Shown here one piece after another: positions 15,663 through 28,427 of a stretch of 64,000 bases of DNA. The stretch is from Duffyella gerundensis. GTDB lineage: Bacteria; Pseudomonadota; Gammaproteobacteria; Enterobacterales; Enterobacteriaceae. A model generated the notes under the pieces. That model was not told the origin of the DNA, searched no databases, and saw only the letters and a list, made by a program, of their open reading frames with translations. The DNA is taken from positions 1,742,587 through 1,806,586 of the forward strand of contig NZ_LN907827.1 of the NCBI RefSeq assembly GCF_001517405.1. The letters run 5' to 3'. The number at the start of each line of letters is the position of its first letter. The first letter of the stretch is position 1. Both the position numbers and the translations under genes were made by a program.

Positions 15663-16879
15663 ATGTTGCAAGCCGTATCCCGTCACGATTTTGATCGCCT
15701 TATGATGCCTACTTATGCGCCCGCGAGTTTTGTTCCGGTGCGCGCGGCGGGTTCACGCTTGTGGGATCAGCAGGAGAAGGAGTACATCGACTTTGCCGGG
15801 GGCATTGCGGTTAACGCGTTGGGTCATGCGCATCCGCAGCTGCAGCAGGCGCTGGTGCAACAGGCTTCACAGCTCTGGCATACCGGTAACGGCTACACCA
15901 ATGAGCCGGTGCTGCGCCTGGCACAACAGCTGGTGGATGCCACCTTTGCTGACCGCGTGTTTTTCTGTAACTCCGGCGCAGAGGCCAACGAAGCCGCGCT
16001 GAAGCTGGCACGTAAATATGGTCACGATCGCAGCGGCGGCGCGAAATCAGGCATTGTCGCCTTTACCAACGCTTTTCACGGCCGCACGCTGTTTACCGTT
16101 TCCGCCGGTGGTCAGCCCGCCTATTCCAAAGATTTTGCTCCGCTGCCGCCAGATATCTCTCACGGCACCTTTAACGATCTCGCCTCAGCTGCCGCGCTAA
16201 TCAATGAAAATACCTGTGCGGTGATCGTTGAGCCCATTCAGGGTGAAGGTGGCGTGCTGCCAGCCAGCGCCGCGTTTTTACAGGGCCTGCGCGATTTGTG
16301 TGATCAACATCAGGCGCTGCTGATTTTTGATGAAGTGCAGAGCGGCGTTGGTCGTACCGGTTCGCTTTACGCTTACATGCACTACGGTGTAACGCCTGAC
16401 GTGCTGACCACTGCCAAAGCGCTGGGCGGCGGTTTTCCCATCGGAGCGATGCTGACGCGGGAATCACTGGCGGCGATCATGGGCGTCGGCACCCACGGGA
16501 CTACCTACGGTGGCAACCCGCTGGCCGCCGCGGTGGCCGGTAAAGTGATGGAGCTGATCAATACGCCGGAGATGCTGCAGGGCGTGGAAATGCGCCATCG
16601 CTGGTTTGTCGATGGGCTGGAAGCGATCAACCAGCGCTGCAATCTGTTCAGTGAAATCCGCGGCCTGGGCCTGCTACTGGGCGCCGTGCTCAATGAAAAA
16701 TGGGCTGGCAAAGCGAAGATGTTTAACCTTGCCGCCGCCGACGCGGGCGTGATGGTGCTGATTGCCGGTGCTAACGTGGTGCGCTTTGCGCCGGCGCTGA
16801 ATATCAGCGAAGAGGAGGTGCGCCAGGGGCTGGAACGCTTTGCACGCGCCTGCGAGACGCTGGTTGAGGATGACGCGCG

Positions 16880-16883
<4 letters not shown>
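15663..16883 (+). CDS. astC: Succinylornithine transaminase
   Basis: Class-III PLP aminotransferase of 406 residues, equal to E. coli AstC. The PLP lysine is K252 in [13 protein letters not shown], with [17 protein letters not shown] and [13 protein letters not shown] upstream. It converts N2-succinylornithine and 2-oxoglutarate to succinylglutamate semialdehyde and glutamate, step 3 of the AST pathway. The sequence alone could be ArgD. Assignment as astC rests on its place at the head of the ast operon. ATG 15663 was chosen because GAGG lies at 15654-15657; the frame is open further upstream. Its stop overlaps the astA start. Confidence 0.94.
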
Positions 16884-20705
<3,822 letters not shown>

Positions 20706-20735
20706 CAGCGCGCCGCGCTGCTTCAGGGAGCTCTG

Positions 20736-21725
20736 ATGCACGATTTTTTAGCCCATACGCTGCACGGCGAACCGCCCGCAATAACCCAGGCACGTTTACC
20801 CGCGCTGCACTGGCAGTGGATTGACGAAGGCATTCTGGAGATCACGCCGGAACAGCCTGCCACCATGGCACTGGTGATTTCTGCGGGCATTCACGGCAAT
20901 GAGACCGCGCCGGTAGAGATCCTCAACCGGTTAATTACGCCGCTGCTGCAGGGCGATAAACCGGTTTTGCCGCGTGTGCTGGTGATCCTCGGCAATCCGG
21001 CCGCGCTGCGCAGCAATCAGCGTTATACCCGGATTGATGTTAACCGGCTGTTTGGTGGCCGCTGGCAACAGTACGACGACTGCGCGGAAGCGCGTCGCGC
21101 CTGGCGGCTGGAGCAGGCGATTGAGCATTTTTATCACTCTGGCTGCTGCGATGAGGTGCGCTGGCATCTCGATCTGCACACTGCCATTCGCGGGTCTTAT
21201 CATCCGCGTTTTGGCGTGCTGCCGTACAGCGCTCGTCCGTGGCCAGCCGACTTTTTACAGTGGTTAGGCGCCGCCGGTCTGGAGGCGCTGGTGTGGCACA
21301 ACGCGCCCGGCGGCACCTTTACCCATTTCAGCTGTGAACATTTTGCTGCCAGTAGCTGTACGCTGGAGCTGGGTAAAGCGCAGCCGTTTGGCAGCAACGA
21401 TCTGAGCCAGTTCGCCGCGGCTGAACAGGCGCTGTCGGCGTTGCTGTATGGCGAGGCGCTGCCCGCTGTGGCGCAGCAACCGCGTCATTACCAGGTCGCC
21501 CAGCAGATCACCCGGCAGGGCGCGCAGTTTCAACTGCACATCGACGCGGACACGCTGAATTTTGCCCGCTTTTCCCAGGGCGCGCTGCTGGCAGAAGAGG
21601 GCGAGCGGCGTTACGTTGTCCAGCATGCTGAGGAGTTCGTGCTGTTCCCGAATCCCAACGTCGCCGCGGGCCAGCGCGCCGGGTTGATGCTGGTGGAAAC
21701 GCCGCCGCGCAGCGAAACGCAATAA
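20736..21725 (+). CDS. astE: Succinylglutamate desuccinylase
   Basis: Zinc carboxypeptidase-like enzyme of 329 residues (E. coli 322), with the zinc motif in AGIHGNETAPVE and the third ligand in RWHLDLHTAIRG. The catalytic Glu is in SCTLELGKA. It splits succinylglutamate into succinate and glutamate, completing the pathway. It is the only ast gene separated by a gap (30 bp) and has its own AGGGAG RBS. An intrinsic terminator follows directly. Confidence 0.94.
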   Translation: MHDFLAHTLHGEPPAITQARLPALHWQWIDEGILEITPEQPATMALVISAGIHGNETAPVEILNRLITPLLQGDKPVLPRVLVILGNPAALRSNQRYTRIDVNRLFGGRWQQYDDCAEARRAWRLEQAIEHFYHSGCCDEVRWHLDLHTAIRGSYHPRFGVLPYSARPWPADFLQWLGAAGLEALVWHNAPGGTFTHFSCEHFAASSCTLELGKAQPFGSNDLSQFAAAEQALSALLYGEALPAVAQQPRHYQVAQQITRQGAQFQLHIDADTLNFARFSQGALLAEEGERRYVVQHAEEFVLFPNPNVAAGQRAGLMLVETPPRSETQ

Positions 21726-21730
21726 ACTGT

Positions 21731-21757
21731 AAAGCGTCCGATCGGGCGCTTTCGTTT
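21731..21757 (+). terminator. Terminator of the ast operon
   Basis: AAAGCGTCC (21731-21739) pairs with GGGCGCTTT (21744-21752, one G-T pair) over a GATC loop, followed by CGTTTT. Confidence 0.78.
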
Positions 21758-21994
21758 TCCGCCCAACATCGTTACACTCCTCCACGTTTTCTGCCGAAAG
21801 CCGAGTAAATTCATACTCTTTTGCAATTCCTCACACCATTCTTCGCATTCTCTTCATGATCGCTGCATTTTTCTCTTTTATGCTTTCAGGGCTTTACTCA
21901 TGCTCTGAGTAGTTGACGTTCAGCGTCGTAAACTCATTTCCGACATCACGACACAGGCTGTCGTCATTAAACTGAAAAAGAAAAGGACAATATT

Positions 21995-22489
21995 ATGCGT
22001 AAACTGACCTCATTAATTATCGCAACTACCATGGCTTTTGGCGCAGCAAATATCGTTCACGCCGCAGCGGACAACCTGACTCCACCGCCAGCAGGCAGTG
22101 AGAAAGCGATGCACAAACCCCCTATGCACCGCGGTGGTATGCACGACATGTTTAAAGGTTTGAATTTGACCGACGCGCAGAAACAGCAGATGCGCACCAT
22201 CATGCAGCAGGGTCATAAAGAGATGAAACGTCCGTCGCTGGAAGAGCGCCGTGCTAATCACGACATTATCGCTTCAGACAGTTTTGACAGCGCCAAAGCC
22301 GCTGCTCAGGCCGAGAAAATGACAGCGAACGCGAAAGAGAACGCGGTAGCGATGATGGAAACGCAGAACAAGCTATATAACGTGCTGACTGCCGATCAGA
22401 AAAAGCAGTACAACGCGAACTTTGAGAAACGCCTCACGGAAAAACCGCAGCATGAAGGCAAAATGACACCACCGCCAGCGGCTGAATAA
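21995..22489 (+). CDS. spy: Periplasmic ATP-independent chaperone Spy
   Basis: Product of 164 residues with a signal peptide (MRKLTSLIIATTMAFGAANIVHA), then an all-helical CpxP/Spy domain with the two hallmark motifs LTDAQKQQM and LTADQKKQY. Spy forms a cradle-shaped dimer that protects unfolded periplasmic proteins and is induced by the Cpx and Bae envelope-stress systems in E. coli. The neighbour order ast-spy is the same there. RBS AAGGA precedes ATG 21995. I saw no clean pair of CpxR GTAAA half-sites in the 240 bp upstream, only single copies. Confidence 0.93.
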   Translation: MRKLTSLIIATTMAFGAANIVHAAADNLTPPPAGSEKAMHKPPMHRGGMHDMFKGLNLTDAQKQQMRTIMQQGHKEMKRPSLEERRANHDIIASDSFDSAKAAAQAEKMTANAKENAVAMMETQNKLYNVLTADQKKQYNANFEKRLTEKPQHEGKMTPPPAAE

Positions 22490-22522
22490 GCTGATTGACG
22501 AATAGTTAAGGCTGGAAAAGAG

Positions 22523-22577
22523 ACCGCCGGCGTTGTCCACATAGCAGATTTGCAGTGTGGGCAACGCCGGCGGTTTT
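22523..22577. terminator. Long bidirectional terminator between spy and the SDR gene
   Basis: Two 19-bp arms (22523-22541 and 22556-22574) pair throughout, with a single T-G wobble, around a 14-nt loop. TTTT follows on the plus strand and CTCTTTT on the minus strand. It separates two convergent genes and should stop transcription from both sides. Confidence 0.85.
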
Positions 22578-22600
22578 ACGTTGGCAATCAAAAAACGCTA

Positions 22601-23485
22601 TCAGAACGTGCCGGTACCACCGTCTGAGCACCAGACCTGGCCGGAGGCGAAGCTCGCTTCGTCTGAGGCTAGCAGCACATAAAGCGCGGCGATTTCCGCT
22701 GGCTGGCCAGGACGACCAAACGGCGCTTCTTCACCAAACTTCATCACTTTTTCCTGTGGCTGGCCGCCGCTTGATTGCAGTGGCGTCCAGTAAGGACCCG
22801 GTGCAACCGCATTGACGCGAATGCCTTTTTCTGCGACCTGCTTCGCCAGACCTTTGGTAAAGGCGATGATCGAAGCTTTGGTCTGCGCGTAATCCAGCAG
22901 CATTGGGCTTGGTTTGCCCGCCTGAACAGAAGACGTGTTCACAATAGCTGAACCGGATTTCAGGTGCGGCAGTGCGGCTTTGGTGATCCAGAACATCGCG
23001 TAGACGTTGGTTTTGAACGTCTTGTCGAAAGACTCGGTAGTCAAATCGGCGATGGATTCGCAAAACTGCTGGCGTCCTGCGTTGTTCACCAGAATATCCA
23101 GACCGCCCAGCTTCTCGACCGCTTCGCTGACCAACTGCTGGCAGAAATCTTCGCTGGTGATATCGCCAGGAATCGCAATCGCTTTACGGCCTTCCGCTTC
23201 AATCAGCGCGATCACTTCTTTGGCGTCTGACTCTTCAGCGGGCAGATAGTTAATGGCAACGTCTGCACCTTCACGTGCATAGGCAATCGCTGTGGCGCGG
23301 CCAATACCGGAGTCACCACCGGTGATCAGCGCTTTGCGGCCTGCAAGGCGACCACTGCCTTTGTAGCTTTTCTCGCCGTGATCCGGGACAGGCACCATTT
23401 TGCTGGCAAGCCCTGGTACTTCCTGGGGCTGGCGTTCAAAAGGGGGAACCGGGCGTGAAATCTCATTTGGGTTATGTTGCGACAT
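22601..23485 (-). CDS. SDR-family oxidoreductase (YghA-like)
   Basis: Classical-extended short-chain dehydrogenase of 294 residues. The N-terminal tail of about 45 residues ([18 protein letters not shown]) is typical of the YghA/YdaD group. The NAD(P) motif is [10 protein letters not shown], then NNAGRQ, catalytic Ser in NTSSVQ and the YAQTK catalytic Tyr/Lys, ending in GGTGTF. It probably reduces aldehydes or ketones with NADPH and is often stress-induced in this group, but the substrate is unknown. It occupies the place of ves in the E. coli order. Confidence 0.85.
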   Translation of the reverse strand: MSQHNPNEISRPVPPFERQPQEVPGLASKMVPVPDHGEKSYKGSGRLAGRKALITGGDSGIGRATAIAYAREGADVAINYLPAEESDAKEVIALIEAEGRKAIAIPGDITSEDFCQQLVSEAVEKLGGLDILVNNAGRQQFCESIADLTTESFDKTFKTNVYAMFWITKAALPHLKSGSAIVNTSSVQAGKPSPMLLDYAQTKASIIAFTKGLAKQVAEKGIRVNAVAPGPYWTPLQSSGGQPQEKVMKFGEEAPFGRPGQPAEIAALYVLLASDEASFASGQVWCSDGGTGTF

Positions 23486-23588
23486 TATTCCTCCTCATCC
23501 AGTGATAAAGTGCGCAATAAACTGCGACACAACAGGCATAAGGGTAGACGCTTATTCTGCCTTTCGCGAAGCGAGGCGGCAGAAAAGG

Positions 23589-24449
23589 TTATAACGGAAC
23601 GATTTGGTATTTGCCGCCAATCACCGGGCGACACAGGATTTTATAGCCATCCTGATCGAAGCCGGGCGGTGCCCGCTTCAGGGTTTTTGCCTCGTCAAGG
23701 TTGCTTACCGAACCAAGATAAAACCAGTTATCGATCACATGAATCTGTGTGATATCCGGGCCTTCTTCAATCAGTCCAACCGGGCCTTGCCACGGCCAGC
23801 AAACCACGCGTACCTTGTCCAGCGCGGTCAGTAAACGCTGATGATGCGCTTCCAGCGTCTCTTTGCCGCAGCAGGCACCGGCACAGCGGCCCAGCGCCGA
23901 GCGGAAGCAACCGCGGTTTTTGGTCAGGCTTTCCAGCCCCAGCAGGCCATAACAGAGCTGCTGTTCATCGGCGATTTTTTTCAGCGTTTCCAGCGCGGCG
24001 CGGCGGTTAGCGTAGAGGCCATAAAGGTTAGGCGAGTGGGTAAAATCGACCTCTTTGGCGTAAACCACCTGCGGCTTGTCGTCGTTCAGCTGTAGCGAGC
24101 AGAGTTGGCGATTTTTACGTAACCGTTTGTTAAAAAGAGGCTGTTGGGTCTTGATCATCTGCGCTTCCAGCAGCAGTGCGCCGAGTTCACCGGCGGTGGT
24201 GATCCAGCTGACCCGTCGCGCCAGACGCAGCATTTTTGCCTCATCCTGCGTGCGAAAGTGGGACATCACCCGCGAGCGCAGATTGATACTTTTCCCAATG
24301 TAGAGCGGCAGGGTGTCGCTCTCGCCGTGAAAGGTATAAACACCGGGCACCTTTGGCAGGCCATCAAGCCACTGGCGCAGGTGTTCGGGATATTCATAGA
24401 TGGTTGCCGCATTAAATTCGAGGCGATGGGTGGATGCACGTCTGACCAA
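23589..24449 (-). CDS. cho: Excinuclease Cho (UvrC homologue, 3' incision)
   Basis: A 286-residue protein (E. coli Cho 295). The N-terminal GIY-YIG nuclease domain begins near PKVPGVYTFHGESD with PLYIGKSINLRSRV. The C-terminal part holds the Cys-rich segment NRGCFRSALGRCAGACCGKE. It lacks the UvrC C-terminal half. It makes the 3' incision in UvrAB-dependent nucleotide excision repair at bulky lesions. A LexA-like box lies about 14 bp upstream of the start, consistent with SOS control known for cho. Confidence 0.92.
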   Translation of the reverse strand: MVRRASTHRLEFNAATIYEYPEHLRQWLDGLPKVPGVYTFHGESDTLPLYIGKSINLRSRVMSHFRTQDEAKMLRLARRVSWITTAGELGALLLEAQMIKTQQPLFNKRLRKNRQLCSLQLNDDKPQVVYAKEVDFTHSPNLYGLYANRRAALETLKKIADEQQLCYGLLGLESLTKNRGCFRSALGRCAGACCGKETLEAHHQRLLTALDKVRVVCWPWQGPVGLIEEGPDITQIHVIDNWFYLGSVSNLDEAKTLKRAPPGFDQDGYKILCRPVIGGKYQIVPL

Positions 24450-24462
24450 GATTCACTCCGTT

Positions 24463-24482
24463 TACTGGTTGCCTGTCCAGTG
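24463..24482 (-). promoter_or_regulatory. LexA-like operator of cho
   Basis: TACTG-N10-CAGTG has the CTG-N10-CAG spacing of the SOS box, with the less common G and C next to the core triplets. It lies just upstream of cho, a LexA-regulon member in E. coli. Confidence 0.55.
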
Positions 24483-24584
24483 TATCAGCCAGAGTGAATG
24501 TTGAACAGACGCAGCTAATGGGCGATGGGAAAAGGCGATCGCTTCATTTCGCGGCGGGTTCAGAGCAGATGGGCAAAAAAGCGT

Positions 24585-24609
24585 AAAAACGGGCGAAAGC
24601 CTTCGCCCG
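24585..24609 (-). terminator. Terminator of nadE
   Basis: On the minus strand CGGGCGAA and TTCGCCCG (24602-24609 and 24590-24597) form a stem with a 4-nt loop, followed by a T-rich run. It lies 11 bp after the nadE stop. Confidence 0.75.
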
Positions 24610-24620
24610 CGGAGGGAACG

Positions 24621-25448
24621 TTATTTTTTCCAGAAATCGTCGAACACGGTAATCGGCGGACGACGTTTATGTTCGGTTTTCAGATACCAGTTTTCGATGG
24701 TTTTGGCGGCCTGCGGATCGATGGTTTTACCGGTGAGATAATCGTCGATCTGTTGGTAGGTGACGCCCAGCGCCACTTCATCTTCCAGACCAGGGCGGTC
24801 ATCTTCAAGATCCGCGGTGGGATGTTTGAGATAGAGATGCTCCGGGCAGCCCAGCGCTTTCAGCAAGGCTTTGCCCTGGCCTTTAGTCAGGCGGAACAGC
24901 GGATTGATGTCGGTGCCGCCATCGCCATATTTGGTAAAGAAACCGGTCAGCGCTTCGGCGGCATGATCGGTGCCGACCACCACGCCCGCGGTCATACCGG
25001 CAATGCTGTACTGCGCCTTCATGCGTTCACGCGCTTTTTCATTGCCGCGCACGAAGTCGCTCAGGGTCAGGCCCGCCTCTTTCAGGGCTTTTTCGCTGGC
25101 CAGCACCGCCTCTTTGATGTTCACCACCATCACGCGATCGGCTTTGATAAAGTTGATGGCATCCTGACAATCCTGTTCATCTTTCTGGACGCCATAGGGC
25201 AGGCGCACGGCGATAAACTGGTAGTCCTGCTTGCCGGTCTCTTCACGCAGTTCGCTAATCGCCATCTGGCTCAGCTTACCTGCCAGCGTGGAGTCCTGAC
25301 CGCCACTGATGCCCAGCACCAGGGTTTTCAGAAAGGGATGCGCCTTGAGATAGGACTTCAGAAAATCGACGCTGGTGCGAATTTCCTGCTGAGCATCGAT
25401 AACCGGTTTCGTGTGCAACGCGCTGATTATTTCCTGTTGCAGTGCCAT
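24621..25448 (-). CDS. nadE: NH3-dependent NAD synthetase
   Basis: Product of 275 residues, the same as E. coli NadE. The PP-loop motif [16 protein letters not shown] is followed by [12 protein letters not shown] and [16 protein letters not shown]. It amidates deaminoNAD to NAD with ammonia and ATP, the last step of NAD synthesis. No glutaminase domain is present, so free ammonia is the nitrogen source. Good RBS GGAGAG precedes the ATG. Gene order cho-nadE-osmE follows E. coli, apart from the inserted efflux pair. Confidence 0.96.
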   Translation of the reverse strand: MALQQEIISALHTKPVIDAQQEIRTSVDFLKSYLKAHPFLKTLVLGISGGQDSTLAGKLSQMAISELREETGKQDYQFIAVRLPYGVQKDEQDCQDAINFIKADRVMVVNIKEAVLASEKALKEAGLTLSDFVRGNEKARERMKAQYSIAGMTAGVVVGTDHAAEALTGFFTKYGDGGTDINPLFRLTKGQGKALLKALGCPEHLYLKHPTADLEDDRPGLEDEVALGVTYQQIDDYLTGKTIDPQAAKTIENWYLKTEHKRRPPITVFDDFWKK

Positions 25449-25549
25449 TACTCTCTCCTCATGTCAGTGCCTGTTAGAAAGCTGATGTTATAAAGCTAAC
25501 GTGCATGCCGCAAAACGACAAGGTCGAATGCGGCAGCAGGGCGCGGCGA

Positions 25550-26740
25550 TCAGGCGTGTGCGGGTTTTTTCGCCAGCAGCAGAAACATCAGGATCGCCAG
25601 CATGAAGCAGCCAAAAATGGTGGCGGTCATGGTCAGCACCGAGGTGCCGCCGATGCCGGTTATCGGTACGGTAATGGCGCCCAGCGTAAACATAGTGACG
25701 CCAATCACCGCCGACGCGCTGCCGGCGCGGTGCCCCTGACTCTGCATCGCCAGCGAGGATGCGGTGGTGGCGATAACGCCGTTACTGGCGATGGTAAAGA
25801 ACAGCGCCACCAGTACCAGCGGCAACGGTGCGCCGCTGATGCCGAGCAGCACCAGCGAGCTGGAGGCGATAAACGCCAGCGTCAGGCCGCCCTTCAGCAC
25901 GCGATATTCACCCCAAAGCGGACAGAGGCGGGCGCTGGTTTGCGAGGCGATCACCAGCCCAATGCCGTTGGCAGCAAAGCAGAAGCTGAATGCCTGCGGC
26001 GACAGGCCATAAATCTCCTGCAGGACAAAAGGTGAGGCGCCGATGTAGGCGAACATGCCGGACATCATAAAACCCTGCGTCAGGCAGAAGCCCATAAACG
26101 GACGGTGCATAATCACCTGGCCAAGCGCGGCCCAGGCGGAAAACAGCGAACCCTGACTGCGACGTTCAGGCGGCAGCGTCTCTTTCAGCTTGAAGCGGCT
26201 GAGCAGCAGCAACAGCACGGCAATCGCCGCCAGCGTCATGAAAATGCCGCGCCAGTCGAGCACGGTCAGCAGCGCGCCGCCCAGCACCGGCGCACCAATG
26301 GGCGCGAGGCCGTTGACCAGCATCAGCAGGGCAAAAAATTTCGTGAGCTCATGGCCTGAATACATGTCACGAGCAATCGCGCGCGACAGTACGGCACCGC
26401 CTGCGCCGGAGAGACCCTCAAACAGCCGTGCCAGCAGCAGCTGATCGATGGTTTGCGCCATGGCGCAGCCCACCGAGGCGATAAACAGCAGCACCAGCGA
26501 CAACAGCAACGGGCCAACGCGGCCAAATTTATCGCTCATCGGGCCAAACAGCAGCTGACCTGCGCCGAGGCCGAGCAGGCCGGCGGTCAGGCTAAGCTGT
26601 GCAGTCGCGGTTGAGGTCTGTAAGTCTCGCGCCAGCGCCGGTAGCGCGGGCAGATAAAGGTCGATACAGAGCGGACCCAGGGCGGCCAGCAGGCCAAGCG
26701 TGATGGCGTAACCCAGGCGATTGGGGTGAGCAGGTGTCAT
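25550..26740 (-). CDS. MFS multidrug efflux transporter, Bcr/CflA family
   Basis: Transporter of 396 residues with about 12 helices and the motif-A sequence GPMSDKFGRVGPLL between helices 2 and 3. LCIDLYLPALPALARDL at the N-terminus and ARLFEGLSGAGGAVLSRAIARD mark the drug:H+ antiporter-1 Bcr/CflA group. It probably exports a hydrophobic toxic compound; the substrate cannot be read from sequence. The start overlaps the stop of the TetR gene (26737-26740), so the two are coupled and the regulator probably controls both. Confidence 0.85.
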   Translation of the reverse strand: MTPAHPNRLGYAITLGLLAALGPLCIDLYLPALPALARDLQTSTATAQLSLTAGLLGLGAGQLLFGPMSDKFGRVGPLLLSLVLLFIASVGCAMAQTIDQLLLARLFEGLSGAGGAVLSRAIARDMYSGHELTKFFALLMLVNGLAPIGAPVLGGALLTVLDWRGIFMTLAAIAVLLLLLSRFKLKETLPPERRSQGSLFSAWAALGQVIMHRPFMGFCLTQGFMMSGMFAYIGASPFVLQEIYGLSPQAFSFCFAANGIGLVIASQTSARLCPLWGEYRVLKGGLTLAFIASSSLVLLGISGAPLPLVLVALFFTIASNGVIATTASSLAMQSQGHRAGSASAVIGVTMFTLGAITVPITGIGGTSVLTMTATIFGCFMLAILMFLLLAKKPAHA

Positions 26741-27318
26741 TTATCGGTCTCAAAAAGTTGATGAAAAAGCTGTTGGTAAAGGGGTAAAAGCTGCGCAGCA
26801 GCGGCTTTCTGCGGCGTCAGGCGCCGAAAGGCGGTGCCGTCGATCAGCACGGCGATGATTTCCACGCAGGCGCTAAGACGCGCCGCCTCAAGATGCGGAT
26901 ATGCCGCAGCAACTTCACGCCGGGCGTTATCGAACATCAGGCGATCGGCATCGGCAAGAATGTCAGCAATACGCCGATTGCGTGACGCTTCAGCGGCGAC
27001 TTCCAGCATCAGCAAATCGTCATCATCGTTAAGCGCCTGGCGCCAGGCCAGCAGCTGTGGCAAGCGTTCTGCCGCGGTATTGCCTTCAATCGCTGCCACG
27101 CGCGTGGCAACGATGCGTCGCACCATTTCCGCGACGATCTCCTCTTTGTTGGCAAAATAACGGTAGATTTGACCCACGCTGAGCTGTGATTCACTGGCGA
27201 GCTGCGACATGCTGGCGCCGTGGAACCCGGCGCGCCTGACACAGCGCCTGGCTGCGGCGATGATCTCATCCTGCCGCTGGTGATGACGGGCATCACGATC
27301 GGAATGCGCGGTGGTCAT
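26737..27318 (-). CDS. TetR-family repressor of the adjacent efflux gene
   Basis: The N-terminal HTH reads AAARRCVRRAGFHGASMSQLASESQLSVGQIYRYFANKEE, split here as AAARRCVRRAGFHGASMSQL and ASESQLSVGQIYRYFANKEE. A divergent helical ligand domain follows. I chose ATG 27318 (193 residues) because GGGA at 27325-27328 is a correctly placed RBS. The upstream in-frame ATG at 27330 has none and abuts a perfect palindrome. The gene is cotranscribed with the MFS transporter, so autorepression with drug-induced release is the likely mode. Confidence 0.88.
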   Translation of the reverse strand: MTTAHSDRDARHHQRQDEIIAAARRCVRRAGFHGASMSQLASESQLSVGQIYRYFANKEEIVAEMVRRIVATRVAAIEGNTAAERLPQLLAWRQALNDDDDLLMLEVAAEASRNRRIADILADADRLMFDNARREVAAAYPHLEAARLSACVEIIAVLIDGTAFRRLTPQKAAAAQLLPLYQQLFHQLFETDK

Positions 27319-27333
27319 GATTTTTCCCATTTT

Positions 27334-27349
27334 GAGAACGATCGTTCTC
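27334..27349. promoter_or_regulatory. Perfect 16-bp palindrome, probable TetR operator
   Basis: GAGAACGATCGTTCTC is a perfect inverted repeat 15 bp upstream of the chosen TetR start. Such a site is the usual binding target of a TetR dimer, and its position would block transcription of the tetR-MFS pair. Confidence 0.75.
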
Positions 27350-27493
27350 GTTCGCGGCGCAGTGTAACGGATTCGCTCGCCGGGGAAAACCGTGGGATCG
27401 GAACAATTGCAGAAGAATTTTCGCCACCACCTTGATAAATCTCCTTTTCTCTTCCAGGCTTATCGCAACATGGATAAAACGAGGAACAACAAC

Positions 27494-27829
27494 ATGATGA
27501 AATTAACAGGACTTATCGGTGCTGCAGTGGCGCTGGCTGTGTTGTCTGGCTGTTCTGCATACGATCGTGCAGAAAGCTATGTCACCAAGCCGGTGGTAAA
27601 GGATGTTAAAAAAGGCATGACCCGCGAGCAGGTTCGTCAGCTGGCTGGCCCTGCTTCAACTGAAATCACCATGGTGCATGCCCGCGGTACTTGCCAGACT
27701 TATGTGCTGGGCGAGCGCGATGGCAAAACCCAGACTTACTTCGTCAGCTACAGCGATACCGGTCGCGTCATGAACTACGGCTTCCAGAGCTGTAAAGAGT
27801 ACGATACCGATCCGCAGGCAAACATGTAA
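27494..27829 (+). CDS. osmE: Osmotically inducible lipoprotein OsmE
   Basis: Protein of 111 residues (E. coli 112). Lipobox LSGC puts the lipidated Cys at 20. The SmpA/OmlA-like domain contains [40 protein letters not shown] and ends KEYDTDPQA, nearly identical to OsmE. The frame is open upstream to 27392, but GAGGA at 27481-27485 marks ATG 27494 (or 27497). It is an envelope lipoprotein of unclear function, RpoS- and osmolarity-dependent in E. coli. Confidence 0.94.
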   Translation: MMKLTGLIGAAVALAVLSGCSAYDRAESYVTKPVVKDVKKGMTREQVRQLAGPASTEITMVHARGTCQTYVLGERDGKTQTYFVSYSDTGRVMNYGFQSCKEYDTDPQANM

Positions 27830-27845
27830 TTGCCGGTTGATGAGA

Positions 27846-27874
27846 AAAAGGCCCGCTGATGCGGGCCTTTTTTT
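27846..27874. terminator. Bidirectional terminator after osmE
   Basis: GGCCCGC (27850-27856) pairs with GCGGGCC (27861-27867) over TGAT, flanked by AAAAA and TTTTTTT. It serves osmE on the plus strand and the convergent small-protein gene on the minus strand. Confidence 0.93.
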
Positions 27875-27878
27875 ATGC

Positions 27879-28253
27879 CTACAGTCCCGGCGGCCGGGGC
27901 ACCTCAAGGTACTCTCCCGCAATATCACGCTGATAGAAATGTCCTTCGCTAACGTAATAACGCTTGCCGTTGTAATCCAGCGCGCGGCGCGGTTCCTCTT
28001 GTGGCGGTTCCACCACCACGTAGCTGTCGTTCTGACGCTGGTAATAATTGCCGTTGAGCAAGTAGTAGGTCAGGCCGCCAATCAATACCGCCGTCGCCGC
28101 CTCTGGTAAAAAGCGCATGGCGCCATGCCCGCCGCCGTGCCCGTGTGGCGCGTCGTGCCAGCCGCCGCCGCGCCAGCCATCGCCCGGATGGGCAGAAGCG
28201 ATAACCGGCGCCAGTAAAGTGAGCATAAGTAAGGAAACGATGCGTTTTTTCAT
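27879..28253 (-). CDS. Secreted small protein, Gly/His-rich, DUF6515-like
   Basis: Product of 124 residues with a clear signal peptide (MKKRIVSLLMLTLLAPVIASA). A Gly/His-rich segment (GWRGGGWHDAPHGHGGGHG) follows, then a hydrophobic stretch (AATAVLIGGLTYYLLNG) and a Tyr-rich tail with YYQRQNDSYVVVEPP and RYYVSEGHFYQRD. This layout resembles DUF6515-type periplasmic or membrane-anchored proteins of unknown function. The His-rich part might bind metal, but nothing proves it. Confidence 0.75.
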   Translation of the reverse strand: MKKRIVSLLMLTLLAPVIASAHPGDGWRGGGWHDAPHGHGGGHGAMRFLPEAATAVLIGGLTYYLLNGNYYQRQNDSYVVVEPPQEEPRRALDYNGKRYYVSEGHFYQRDIAGEYLEVPRPPGL

Positions 28254-28393
28254 GCGGTTTCTCCTGCGTTAACTCAACGCAGCATCGGCGCTCGCCAGGC
28301 TAAAGACAAGCAGAAAACCGGGCTTTTTGCCGCTGCTTACCACGCTTAACGTCTTCTTTACGCAGCGCTCACGATTGACGGCGGAATAAGGAG

Positions 28394-28415
28394 AAAAAGG
28401 GGCGCAGTGCGCCCC
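28394..28415 (-). terminator. Terminator of katE
   Basis: GGGGCGC and GCGCCCC (28399-28405 and 28409-28415) form a stem followed on the minus strand by a run of Ts (complement of 28394-28398). It lies just past the katE stop. Confidence 0.8.
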
Positions 28416-28427
28416 GAAGAGAGGAGG

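Noticed and set aside
24525..25493. 322-codon plus-strand open frame
   Set aside because: It is antisense to nadE, whose motifs and length are exact. The frame has no RBS or domain.
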